Below the pieces are notes generated by a model, which searched no databases, had not been told where the DNA came from, and saw nothing but the letters and a program-made list of their open reading frames with translations. Below, piece by piece: positions 18,298 through 27,327 of a stretch of 58,934 nt of DNA (the first letter of the stretch is position 1; each line of letters starts with the position of its first letter). This DNA is from Candidatus Anaerobutyricum avicola (GTDB taxonomy: Bacteria > Bacillota > Clostridia > Lachnospirales > Lachnospiraceae): NCBI GenBank assembly GCA_019113845.1, contig DXGQ01000034.1:1-58934 (forward strand). The letters run 5' to 3'. Made by a program: the position numbers and the translations under genes.

Positions 18298-19833
18298 TTA
18301 AAATGCTCTTTTCTGTCTCAGTACTGGTTTCACACCTAAAATTTCATTGAAATATTTGGCCTTTTTCTCAAAAAGGCTGATTTCCAGTGTGATATCCTTA
18401 TCGGACTCTACAGTGATGATCAGTTCCTTGCCCTTGCGGACGATCGTGTGCTCTCTGTACTTCTGTCCATGTCCCCGGTCCAGGGCGTTGGCCAGCCGCA
18501 GGATTGCGGAGAGCTTTGCGATGCGGAGATATTCTTCCCGCAGGAAAACACTCTCGAGCTGATCGGTTTCCGGCAGAAACTCCGTATTGTAGCGCACCAC
18601 ATTGGCGATCTCCTGTCTCTCCCGATGGGAGATTCCCATGATCTCCGTGGAAATGATAAGCTGATATCCATTCTGTCCCGGCTGATTCATATTGACATAC
18701 TTTCCGATGTCATGCAAAATAGCGGAGATCTCCAGAACCAGACGGTCTCTCTTGGACAAGCCGTGGAACTTCACCGTGCGGTCAAAAATCTCACAGGCCA
18801 GACCGGAGACATACTCCGCATGCACCTTGTTGGAGCGGTACCGCTTTCCGATATATTTTACCGAGGCGATGATATCCTGATAATAGTCATGTTTGATCTT
18901 TATCTTGTTTGTCTGAAGCGCATAATCCACCACGCTTCCGTCGCAGAGGTCCGTGTCGCAGATGTAGACGGTGTCTGCCTTGGACTGCTCCAGAAACTTC
19001 TTGTAAATGATAACGGATGGCAGTGTCATCCTCGCATCTTCGATGGGCATGCCATACTGCACGGCAAGATCCTGATACGATGCTTTTTTGATCTTCTTGA
19101 AAATGTAGCAGATTTCCTCGTAGTTTAATGTACGGGAAGGATTCAGTTCCGGAACGATCTTTTTAAGATTTTTGATCTCGTCCCCGATGGCCACGACATT
19201 TTTTATGGCCTTATCCTTCAGATAGCTGTTTCGGAACATGTCAATCTCATACTGGATGTACTCCTCCATGACGGAGATATAGTCGAGGGCATTATGTTCC
19301 ACCGACTCCAAAATCTCCAGAATCTTTGCTGTGCCGATTGCCACGTTCTGTGTCAGATACAATGCCTGTTTGTCAAACAGAGATACCTGTACGCTGCCGG
19401 AACCGATGTCCAGAATAGCCGTATTTCTCTCAATGATATGATCAAAATCGATCTCTGACACCTGGATACCTTTGTACATTAAGAAGCGCAGCTCTGAATT
19501 GGAGAGCATCTGTACGTCAATTCCCGTCCGGATCTTGATCTGATTGAGGACGGAGAGCTGATTTTTGGCATTTCGGATAGCGCTCGTGGCATAGCACTGA
19601 TATTCTTTCACATCGTATTCCTTCATCTTCTGAAGAAAACGGTTCAGCACATCGCTGATCTCCTCAATCTGTGGGAAAGAAATCCGGCCTATGCCGTAGG
19701 CCTCCCTGCCCAGCTCATACTCATGACATACTCTGTCAATCTCCCGAATGCCATTCGTCTGTGATATCTCGTAAATCTTCATCAGAAGATTCTTTGAGCC
19801 GATCACTATCGCTGCATAACTGGAATATCTCAT
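18298..19833 (-). CDS. Ppx/GppA-family phosphatase with C-terminal HD domain (divergent)
   Basis: A 511-residue protein with the actin-like Ppx/GppA fold in about residues 1-300 and an HD-type domain after it (H-D-I-G-K near residue 385). The members degrade polyphosphate or pppGpp. The segments A-T-S-A-I-R-N-A and D-I-G-S-G-S identify the family, but several ATPase-fold residues differ from the norm. The usual I-D-I-G-S-N-S start is I-V-I-G-S-K-N, and D-I-G-G-G-S-T-E is D-I-G-S-G-S-V-Q. Placement directly before ppk1 supports a polyphosphate role, catalytic or regulatory. Confidence 0.85.
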   Translation of the reverse strand: MRYSSYAAIVIGSKNLLMKIYEISQTNGIREIDRVCHEYELGREAYGIGRISFPQIEEISDVLNRFLQKMKEYDVKEYQCYATSAIRNAKNQLSVLNQIKIRTGIDVQMLSNSELRFLMYKGIQVSEIDFDHIIERNTAILDIGSGSVQVSLFDKQALYLTQNVAIGTAKILEILESVEHNALDYISVMEEYIQYEIDMFRNSYLKDKAIKNVVAIGDEIKNLKKIVPELNPSRTLNYEEICYIFKKIKKASYQDLAVQYGMPIEDARMTLPSVIIYKKFLEQSKADTVYICDTDLCDGSVVDYALQTNKIKIKHDYYQDIIASVKYIGKRYRSNKVHAEYVSGLACEIFDRTVKFHGLSKRDRLVLEISAILHDIGKYVNMNQPGQNGYQLIISTEIMGISHRERQEIANVVRYNTEFLPETDQLESVFLREEYLRIAKLSAILRLANALDRGHGQKYREHTIVRKGKELIITVESDKDITLEISLFEKKAKYFNEILGVKPVLRQKRAF

Positions 19834-19843
19834 TTGTTCCTCC

Positions 19844-22339
19844 TTACTCTTTCAAATAAAAGAAAGAATTTACTGTGTGTTCAGTATCAATAAGATTGTT
19901 ATATTGAAGAATCTGATACTCCTGCACCATATCTTCATACGGTGTCTCTTTCGCAGATTCATAATAATAACCGTCTTTGTCATAGGCGCCCATGGCGCTG
20001 ATCACCGGAAGCTTTTTGTAAAGCTTCATCAGAAACTTCTGATACGGCGTCATCTTAAGCCCCGCCTCCTGGAGAACGTAGGCGCTCAGATAGTTGGCGC
20101 TCATCTTATCGATGGTCGTCTCCTCGATGTCATAGTTTGCCCAGATGATAAATGGCGTCTGATATTTTTTCATCAGTTCTTCTTCGGTAAGCTCATCGGA
20201 GGACTTTCCAAACAGGCTGTCGTAGAACCGGGTTGTCACCGCCGGCTGATGATCGCCGAACATGACGATGATCGTCGGCTCATCCACCTGCGAGAAGTAT
20301 TCCACCAGATACTGAAACGCCTCGTCAGTCTTCTTCACAAGAGAAAGATACTGCTCTGCCTGTTCATTTTTATGATTATCGGTAATCTGCACGTCATTGG
20401 TAAAGTTTTCATAGCTTTTATTGAAGCCGCCATGGTTCTGCATGGTCACATTAAACAGATAAAACGGCTTCGATTTATTTTTTCTCTCCTCATACAGGGA
20501 GATGATCTTTTCCATGTTGGACTGGTCGGAAATATACTTCCGGTACATGAGCGGATTCGTAAAATCACTCTCACTGTAAAAATGTTCAAATCCCATATAG
20601 CCGTATACTTCCGGGCGGTTCCATCCCGATGCCAGATACGGGTGAAGCGCCAGATTGCCCTTGTATCCCTGCTGCTTTAAGGTGTAGGTCAGGTTCGGGA
20701 GTTTATCCTTTACGACCTGCGTGTAGGCGATGATGCCATTTTGCAGGAAAGCCATCGTATTGCCCGTGAGGAACTCAAACTCCGAGTTGCAGGTACCGGA
20801 GCCGAAGATAGACATATACAGATGTCCCTGGATGGTATTCTCTTTCAGGTTATGGATAAACGGCATATAATCCTGATTCGTCGTGAAGTCTCCCACCACC
20901 GACAGATCGGAAAATGCTTCGTTCATGATGGCGATGACATTCGGTTTTTCGCCATCCTCCGTCATGAGACGACCGTCTTTCTTCTCCTCCTCATTGGCGA
21001 ACTGCTCTTCGTAGCGGGCGGCGATATCCTCCGCTGCCTCCACGGAATAATCGTCCGGCTTTTCCTGCACGAGAGAATTCATATTGAGGACAAACCCGAA
21101 GAAAAAGCCGTTCTTTGCATAGCCCTTCTTCTGATCCCAGACATTGTTTTTGATGCCGACACTCCGGAGCGTCCGTTCCTCCACCACGAAATATCCCAGA
21201 ACGCCCACGGAAAGCGCGATCACGCAGCCCATGATCAGTCTCTTCTGCCATCCGGTCTTTTTTCGCATCGGACAGCGCCATAAAACGGCGAGATACAAGA
21301 GAAGCAGAAGGGCATTCCAGACAAATACCGGCTGAATGGTGTAGTCATAATTACCCGCCACACCGGCCGCCGTCGTGGCGGACATGATATCCGACGGCAC
21401 GATCGGAGAGCCCTTAAAACTCAGAACATAGTAGTTGGCCAGACCGACCACAAAGAAAAAGATCGTCCCAATGGTCACTGCCGCCTTTCTTGACACAAAA
21501 ATCAGGTACAGTATCCCGAAGAACAGATAGTATACGAGTACATTCAGCAGAAACTCGCCCGGATTCAGCCTGGTCACCGAATTATTGGTAAATCGCTCCA
21601 CAAACCAGAAGGTAAACATCGGCGCGGCATAAAAAAGAAGGTATCCGAACGCCGCCTTTCCCTTTTCCGGAACAGGAATCGGGAACAGTACCAGCAGAAT
21701 GACCAGACCGAGAAGCACACAGATGCCCAGCCACTGCTGATAAATCGTCACCGGGTAATAAAACTGTGCCACCAGATATTTCTGCTGTTCCACCCGGTTG
21801 ACCTGCAGCTTTCCTTCAAAGCCGGTCTCCCTCGTACTCCACTGATAGACGATCGGTTCTTTTCCGGACTCCGTCCCCACCGTGGAGATCTGAATGGCAT
21901 AATGATTCCCTTTTTGCAGCTGCACATCCGTGTTAAAGTCCGTGTAGTCAAAGTCTTTTAAATTGCTGATCTTCCGGCTGACCTTCGCGACGCTCTTTCC
22001 GGTCTCCATGTCAACGATATTGAGGATCAGCTTTCCCGTTGCCACACCGGAGTAATCGTTGCTGAAATACAGCTTGACCGTCTTCAAGTGGGTATGCTTT
22101 GCCTCAAACTTCTGCACGACCATGCTGCCGTCAGAAAGCATGCACACCTGATCGACCCGGTATTTGTTGACCTGGCTGGTCGCATTCTTCTGATAATCCA
22201 TGAAATTATGACAAAGATACCACATGAGAAAGAACAGAACCGCCACGGCGACGATCCGTATTCCCAGAATGATCTTTTCTTTTTTCCCAAACGGTTTTTT
22301 TTCCGGCAGCACAAAGCTGCGAATCTTTTTAAAATCCAT
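19844..22339 (-). CDS. LTA synthase family sulfatase (membrane phosphoglycerol transferase-like)
   Basis: An 831-residue protein. An N-terminal cytoplasmic/TM anchor is followed by an extracytoplasmic beta-rich insert (about residues 50-185), a block of further membrane helices (about 190-390), and a C-terminal sulfatase-fold domain. The domain opens with N-V-I-A-I-M-N-E-A-F and has the nucleophile region G-S-G-T-C-N-S-E-F-E-F, with threonine as the likely nucleophile. V-M-F-G-D-H-Q-P is the metal-binding D-H. It probably modifies or polymerises a glycerophosphate-type surface polymer. First gene of the ppx-ppk-GH3 unit, 10 bp before ppx. Confidence 0.88.
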   Translation of the reverse strand: MDFKKIRSFVLPEKKPFGKKEKIILGIRIVAVAVLFFLMWYLCHNFMDYQKNATSQVNKYRVDQVCMLSDGSMVVQKFEAKHTHLKTVKLYFSNDYSGVATGKLILNIVDMETGKSVAKVSRKISNLKDFDYTDFNTDVQLQKGNHYAIQISTVGTESGKEPIVYQWSTRETGFEGKLQVNRVEQQKYLVAQFYYPVTIYQQWLGICVLLGLVILLVLFPIPVPEKGKAAFGYLLFYAAPMFTFWFVERFTNNSVTRLNPGEFLLNVLVYYLFFGILYLIFVSRKAAVTIGTIFFFVVGLANYYVLSFKGSPIVPSDIMSATTAAGVAGNYDYTIQPVFVWNALLLLLYLAVLWRCPMRKKTGWQKRLIMGCVIALSVGVLGYFVVEERTLRSVGIKNNVWDQKKGYAKNGFFFGFVLNMNSLVQEKPDDYSVEAAEDIAARYEEQFANEEEKKDGRLMTEDGEKPNVIAIMNEAFSDLSVVGDFTTNQDYMPFIHNLKENTIQGHLYMSIFGSGTCNSEFEFLTGNTMAFLQNGIIAYTQVVKDKLPNLTYTLKQQGYKGNLALHPYLASGWNRPEVYGYMGFEHFYSESDFTNPLMYRKYISDQSNMEKIISLYEERKNKSKPFYLFNVTMQNHGGFNKSYENFTNDVQITDNHKNEQAEQYLSLVKKTDEAFQYLVEYFSQVDEPTIIVMFGDHQPAVTTRFYDSLFGKSSDELTEEELMKKYQTPFIIWANYDIEETTIDKMSANYLSAYVLQEAGLKMTPYQKFLMKLYKKLPVISAMGAYDKDGYYYESAKETPYEDMVQEYQILQYNNLIDTEHTVNSFFYLKE

Positions 22340-22426
22340 CTGTTATCCTACTCCAACATCATCTCTGCGGCCGACAGCCGTTTTTCACGAACGGCTGCGC
22401 AAAAGAAAGTTTCTTCCTTCCGGCGC

Positions 22427-23569
22427 TCAATAATTTCCAAGAATTTTAAAATCCGCAACCTCCGTCCTCACACCCTGCAGCGCATTTCGCACGGACGCGT
22501 CATGAAGGTTACCCGTAATATCAATATAGAAGCGGTACTCCCACTGCTTATCCGGCAGCGGCACCGATTCGATGTGACTTAAGTTCAGATCGTTGTAAAT
22601 AAAATGAGACAAAATATTATAAAGTGTTCCGCTCTCATGTAAAAGCGAGAAGGAGATGCTGATCTTGCCCGCATCCTTCGTATACTGGCGCTTTTTGGAG
22701 AGAATGACAAAACGTGTCTCATTGCTGTCCTCAAAATTAATACTCTCCTTCAGGATTGTGAGCCCGTAAAGCTTTGCCGCACTTCTGCTGGCGATCGCCG
22801 CCTCCTCCGGGTTCTGTCTTTTTGCGACCATCTCCGCCGCGATTGCCGTGTTGTCCACGCTCTTCTGCTCCACATCCATTTTCTCCAGAAACGGCGCGCA
22901 CTGCATCAGCCCCTGCGGATGAGAGTATACCGTCTTAATCTCTTCTATTTTACTACCCGGACAGGCCAAAAGGCAATGGTCGACTTTCACAAAAACTTCT
23001 CCGACAATGCAGACATCATTCTCCAACAGGATATTATAGACGCCTGTCACATCTCCGGCGGAAGAATTCTCGATCGGCAATACACCGTAATCCGCATCGC
23101 CGTTGTTGAGCGCCAGCGCCACTTCCTTAAACTTGGCCACGCCGTAATGATCCACATCCTCGCCAAAAAACTTCTCACATGCCATGCAGGTAAAAGAGCC
23201 CGGCACACCGGCATAGACCACTCTCGTATCCGGGAACATGACCAGTTCCGGTACCTCTGTAAAATAGTTTTCAATATATCGGTCTCTTTGATGCACCAGA
23301 TGATACTGGTATTTTCTGCTGATGGACATCATCTGAATGAAGATCTCTTCCAGACCTTTTACGATAAACGGATTGGAACGGTTCTTCGTTATGTCCGCCA
23401 GCTTCTCATCCTCTCTGTTTTTGTCATAGATGGGAGCGCCGATCTCTTTTTTGGCTTCCGCCAGCTCGGCCGCATATTTCATACGTTTTTCAAACAGCTC
23501 CGCAATCTGATAATCAACATCGTTGATATCTTCTCTTACCTGTTTAATATCCCTTTTTATCTTATCCAT
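22427..23569 (-). CDS. pheA: bifunctional chorismate mutase / prephenate dehydratase
   Basis: The P-protein of phenylalanine synthesis. About residues 1-90 are an AroQ-type chorismate mutase (I-N-D-V-D-Y-Q-I-A-E-L-F-E-K-R). About 110-290 are the prephenate dehydratase with G-V-P-G-S-F-T and V-L-P-I-E-N-S-S-A-G. A C-terminal ACT domain follows, with L-S-H-I-E-S-V-P-L, the phenylalanine-binding region, so feedback inhibition is expected. Length 380 residues is normal. It lies 137 bp after folBK and could be read from the folate promoter or its own. Confidence 0.96.
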   Translation of the reverse strand: MDKIKRDIKQVREDINDVDYQIAELFEKRMKYAAELAEAKKEIGAPIYDKNREDEKLADITKNRSNPFIVKGLEEIFIQMMSISRKYQYHLVHQRDRYIENYFTEVPELVMFPDTRVVYAGVPGSFTCMACEKFFGEDVDHYGVAKFKEVALALNNGDADYGVLPIENSSAGDVTGVYNILLENDVCIVGEVFVKVDHCLLACPGSKIEEIKTVYSHPQGLMQCAPFLEKMDVEQKSVDNTAIAAEMVAKRQNPEEAAIASRSAAKLYGLTILKESINFEDSNETRFVILSKKRQYTKDAGKISISFSLLHESGTLYNILSHFIYNDLNLSHIESVPLPDKQWEYRFYIDITGNLHDASVRNALQGVRTEVADFKILGNY

Positions 23570-23706
23570 GTAACAGTTCCTCTATCATACTTCTCTTTTC
23601 CATCTTCCGGGGACTTTCCACCCCGCCTTTTAAAACTCTGTTCCCGTCGGGTTTTCCATTCTTTTGAAAAATGCCGTCCCTTTCAGGACGTTCCTCTCCC
23701 GGCTGT

Positions 23707-24537
23707 CTACTCCGGTATACTCTCTCTTCCGAGATTCTCCCGGTACTCCCGGAATCTCTTCCGATACAGCGGATGCACCCCGTAAGGATTCAGCTCACAG
23801 AGAGGCTCCAGCACAAACATCCGCCTCGTCAGTTCCGGATGCGGGATGATCAGATCCTCGCGCTCCAGCACCAAATCGTCAAACAGCAGAATATCCAGAT
23901 CGAGCGTCCGCGGTCCCCAGTGGATCTTCCGCTCCCGGTGCGCGTTCTGCTCCAGTTCCTGCACCTTTGCAAGAAGCTCCTCCGGCTCATAAAGCGTCTC
24001 AAATCCAAAAACGGTATTTAAAAACTTATCCTGTTCCAGATACCCATACGGCTCCGTCTCTATGACAGAAGCTGCCCGGAAGTTCCGGATCCAGCCGTCC
24101 GCGCACAGCGCTTCCTGCGCCTGTGTGAGATACGCCTGCCGGTCGCCCATGTTGGAACCGGCTCCCACATAGACCATATGCCAGCCTCTCTCAATACTCA
24201 CTGCCGCGTAATCCAGATGCAGCATCACAGGCGCCCACGGCTTCTTTACCGTGATACACACCGAACGTACCAGCGGAAACTGCAGAAGCACCGCTTCCGC
24301 CAGCCGTTCCGCCACCCGCTCCAGCAGCCTGTCATTCTGTTTTTTCATCTCCGCCGTGATCAGGCGGCTCACATCGCCGTAGCTGACGGAATCCGACAGC
24401 TTGTCGGAACGTCCCGCCTTCCTTGTGGAAAGCCGAAGCTCTGCATCGACCACAAACTTCTGGCCCAGCACATTTTCTTCTTTATATACACCATGGTTGC
24501 AAAACACTTCCAGATTTTTTATCATTATTTTATCCAT
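23707..24537 (-). CDS. folK: FolB-FolK fusion: dihydroneopterin aldolase / HPPK
   Basis: A 276-residue fusion covering two successive folate steps. Residues 1 to about 115 are dihydroneopterin aldolase (I-K-N-L-E-V-F-C-N-H-G-V-Y and K-K-P-W-A-P). The rest is 6-hydroxymethyl-dihydropterin pyrophosphokinase with Y-V-G-A-G-S-N-M-G-D-R, the W-G-P-R-T-L-D-L-D-I-L-L-F signature and I-P-H-P. The start at 24537 is an ATG after a GGAGTGG sequence; the in-frame TTG four codons earlier overlaps that site. Confidence 0.96.
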   Translation of the reverse strand: MDKIMIKNLEVFCNHGVYKEENVLGQKFVVDAELRLSTRKAGRSDKLSDSVSYGDVSRLITAEMKKQNDRLLERVAERLAEAVLLQFPLVRSVCITVKKPWAPVMLHLDYAAVSIERGWHMVYVGAGSNMGDRQAYLTQAQEALCADGWIRNFRAASVIETEPYGYLEQDKFLNTVFGFETLYEPEELLAKVQELEQNAHRERKIHWGPRTLDLDILLFDDLVLEREDLIIPHPELTRRMFVLEPLCELNPYGVHPLYRKRFREYRENLGRESIPE

Positions 24538-24630
24538 ATTCCACTCCAACCCTTTTGCCGGCTCCTGGCTGTTCTCCCCGCATCCGTTCCCAGTCTTTCT
24601 TCACCTTCCGCGGCAGACAGCCCCGCCGTC

Positions 24631-25446
24631 CTATTCCGCCGCCAGGATCGCTTCCGCCATCTTCATGGCGCGGTAATTCTTCTTCACATCATGCACACGG
24701 AACACGGTCGCTCCGTTCATGCGGCCGATGACTGTCGTCGCCACCGTTCCCTCCTCCCGCTCATCCACCGGCAGAGAGAGCGCTGTGCCGATGACAGACT
24801 TTCTGGAAGTACCGAGAAGGATCGGGAGTCCGAACGCCTGCAACCTGTCCAGATGCTTTATGACGGAAAGATTCTGCGCAAAACTTTTGGCAAATCCTAA
24901 TCCTACACCCGGGTCCAGCATGATCTTATCCCTGGAGATCCCGGCCGCATCGGCGATGCGCAGCGTCTCCCGCATATCTTCCATAAAATCTGCAGGAAAA
25001 TCCCCGTAGTCACTCTGTTCTCTGTTATGCATCAGACAGCAGGCGGCTCCGCTCTTTGCGAGAAGTTCTGCCAGCCGTCCGTCCCATTTAAGTCCCCAGA
25101 TATCATTGATCATGTCCGCGCCTGCGGCAAGCCCCGCCTCTGCGACAGCATATTTGTACGTATCGAGAGAAACCGGAACATCCAGCCTCTCTTTTACCGC
25201 CTCAATGACGGGAACCACTCTGGCGATCTCTTCCTCATCCGTGATCTTCGCATGACCGGGCCTCGTGGACTCTCCGCCGATATCCAGAATAGCGGCTCCC
25301 TCCCCGATCATCTTCTCCGCCTGAAAAAGAGCCGCATCCAGCGACTGGTATCTGCTCCCGTCAGAAAAGGAATCCGGCGTGACATTTAATATCCCCATGA
25401 TGTATCCCTGGCGCTCCAGATTCAGATCATAGTTTCCTATCCGCAT
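24631..25446 (-). CDS. folP: dihydropteroate synthase
   Basis: FolP condenses the pterin pyrophosphate with p-aminobenzoate and is the classical sulfonamide target. The 271 residues show the signature G-I-L-N-V-T-P-D-S-F-S-D-G, the I-G-G-E-S-T-R-P-G loop, and L-D-P-G-V-G-L-G-F-A-K. The start at 25446 is an ATG with GGAGG eight bases before it, preferred over the upstream in-frame TTG that overlaps the site. It sits between folC and folBK. Confidence 0.97.
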   Translation of the reverse strand: MRIGNYDLNLERQGYIMGILNVTPDSFSDGSRYQSLDAALFQAEKMIGEGAAILDIGGESTRPGHAKITDEEEIARVVPVIEAVKERLDVPVSLDTYKYAVAEAGLAAGADMINDIWGLKWDGRLAELLAKSGAACCLMHNREQSDYGDFPADFMEDMRETLRIADAAGISRDKIMLDPGVGLGFAKSFAQNLSVIKHLDRLQAFGLPILLGTSRKSVIGTALSLPVDEREEGTVATTVIGRMNGATVFRVHDVKKNYRAMKMAEAILAAE

Positions 25447-25517
25447 GATGTCTTCCTCCAAATGTTTTTCTCTGGCAAAATCTGCCTTTCATCCCGGACC
25501 ATCTATCATCCCCGCCG

Positions 25518-26957
25518 TCAATCTTTCCATATGGACTCGTCCATCTCTTCCATAAAGGAAAGAGAGCCGCAGACGACAAGCACATCCTCATCCTCCGCCT
25601 CCAAAAGCGCCCGGCGCAACGCCTCGTTGACGTCGCCAAAAGACTCTGCCCGGACGCCGAAGTCCGCGGCACATTCTGCCAGCGTCTCTCCCGGGAGTCC
25701 CCTCGCGTTATCCGGGCGAAAGGTATAGAGCGCAGCGCCAGGCTGCAGAAGCTCCGCCAGCATCTTCCCGTACTCTTTATCTTTCAACACTCCCATTATA
25801 TAGAGGATTCTCCGGTTTGTAAAATGTTTTTCCAGAAACTGCCCTAATTTCCGTGCGCCATCCGGATTGTGCGCGCCGTCCCGGAAAATGTACGGGTGTT
25901 CGCTCAGTAGTTCCAGACGCCCCGGCCAGCGAGTGTTGGCAAGACCTTTCCCCATGGCATCCCAGACGGATGCGGGCATCTGATCGATGGCCGGATGGCC
26001 GGATACGGACCGTGGTTCTGCCCCCGTCTGTCCATGCTCGGACATCTTTCCTCCCTGACAACCTCTCTGTGACAGCTCCCCCATCACCCACAACATCTCT
26101 GCCGCCGCGAGAGCCGTCACCGCATTGGAAATCTGATGGCGTCCCGGCAGAGCGATCGTAAATCGGTCTTTCTTCCATATAAATGTACTTCCTGTCGCGG
26201 TCTCTTCCTCCACCTGATAATCGTTCTCTTTCAAAAAGATGCAGGAAGCGTGTTTCTCCCTGGCTTTCTCCCCGATGATCTCGCAGACTTCCGGTACATT
26301 TTCCGAGACGATGACCGGAACGCCTTCCTTCATGATTCCGGCCTTCTGCCCGGCAATCTCCGGCAGCGTATCGCCCAGAAACGCCTTATGGTCGTAGCTC
26401 ACGGAAGAGATCACGGTAAGGATCGGATGCTCTATGACATTGGTGGCGTCAAACGTTCCCCCCATGCCCGTCTCGATCAACGCAAAATCGACCCCTTCCT
26501 CCGCAAAATAGAGAAAGGCAAGCGCCGTCTCCACCTCAAATAAAGTTGGCAGACGTTCCGGCTGCCCTCCAGCAGAAGACTGGCCCGACTGTTGTTCTAT
26601 CCTCTCCCGGCTCTGCTCTGTCTGCATTTCTTCCATCTGCTCCATGGCGCGTTCCATCCGGGCGTAGTATTGTTCCAGCTTCTCCGGGCGGATCTCCTCA
26701 CCGTTAATCTGAAACCGCTCCTCATAGGAACGGATGGTCGGAGAAATGTAACGGCCCACCCGATATCCACTCTCCTTTAAGACCGACGCCAGAAAGGCAA
26801 AGACGGAACCTTTTCCATTGGTTCCCGCAATATGCACGATCTTAAGCCGCTCCTCCGGATGCCCCAGTACGTCAAGAAGCCCCCGGACGGCATCCAGTCC
26901 GGGGGAACTTCCCCTCTTTTGCAGTTCTTCGATTATTTTATGATAATGATATTCCAT
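25518..26957 (-). CDS. folC: folylpolyglutamate synthase / dihydrofolate synthase
   Basis: A 479-residue Mur-ligase-fold enzyme that adds glutamate to folates. It has the P-loop G-T-N-G-K-G-S, the region I-S-P-T-I-R-S-Y-E-E-R-F, E-T-G-M-G-G-T-F-D-A-T-N and H-N-P-D-G-A. It is longer than most FolC proteins because of two hydrophilic, low-complexity inserts, at about residues 107-136 (Gln/Glu/Ser-rich) and 295-328 (Gly/Ser/Gln-rich). First gene of the folate group, with a strong promoter 45 bp upstream. Confidence 0.95.
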   Translation of the reverse strand: MEYHYHKIIEELQKRGSSPGLDAVRGLLDVLGHPEERLKIVHIAGTNGKGSVFAFLASVLKESGYRVGRYISPTIRSYEERFQINGEEIRPEKLEQYYARMERAMEQMEEMQTEQSRERIEQQSGQSSAGGQPERLPTLFEVETALAFLYFAEEGVDFALIETGMGGTFDATNVIEHPILTVISSVSYDHKAFLGDTLPEIAGQKAGIMKEGVPVIVSENVPEVCEIIGEKAREKHASCIFLKENDYQVEEETATGSTFIWKKDRFTIALPGRHQISNAVTALAAAEMLWVMGELSQRGCQGGKMSEHGQTGAEPRSVSGHPAIDQMPASVWDAMGKGLANTRWPGRLELLSEHPYIFRDGAHNPDGARKLGQFLEKHFTNRRILYIMGVLKDKEYGKMLAELLQPGAALYTFRPDNARGLPGETLAECAADFGVRAESFGDVNEALRRALLEAEDEDVLVVCGSLSFMEEMDESIWKD

Positions 26958-26999
26958 GTTCTCACCAGTTTTCTTTTCGCGTTTATCTCATAGCATATA

Positions 27000-27028
27000 A
27001 CTATAGCGAAGGATGTACATTTTGTCAA
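27000..27028 (-). promoter_or_regulatory. predicted sigma-A promoter of the folC-folP-folBK group
   Basis: On the minus strand TTGACA (27028-27023), a 17-base spacer, and TATAGT (27005-27000). This is close to consensus and lies about 45 bp before folC. The rest of the AT-rich gap 27029-27285 shows nothing else I can support. Confidence 0.75.
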
Positions 27029-27327
27029 TTATTCTGACGGATTCCACAAAAATTCCTGCATTTTCTCGACGCCGTTCCCTCCCCACATCTTTCCACTCCG
27101 CAATCCTGTTTGTCTCCAGTTGATATAATGTAAGGACAGTATAAATTTTTTGTAAAATTCAAGCATTGTATTGATAAAAGAACAATATAATGATATATTA
27201 TTAACAAATCTATTTATCACATTACCATATTTTTTCCTATCACAACAATACTTTCAAACAATGTTTTCAAAGACAGCATCATTGAGAACAACAAGGGACA
27301 GCAGAAAACACCATCTATATAGACGGC

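Noticed and set aside
22365-22391. Terminator between pheA and the LTA synthase-like gene
   Set aside because: The AGCCGTT/AACGGCT hairpin has no T run on the transcribed strand.
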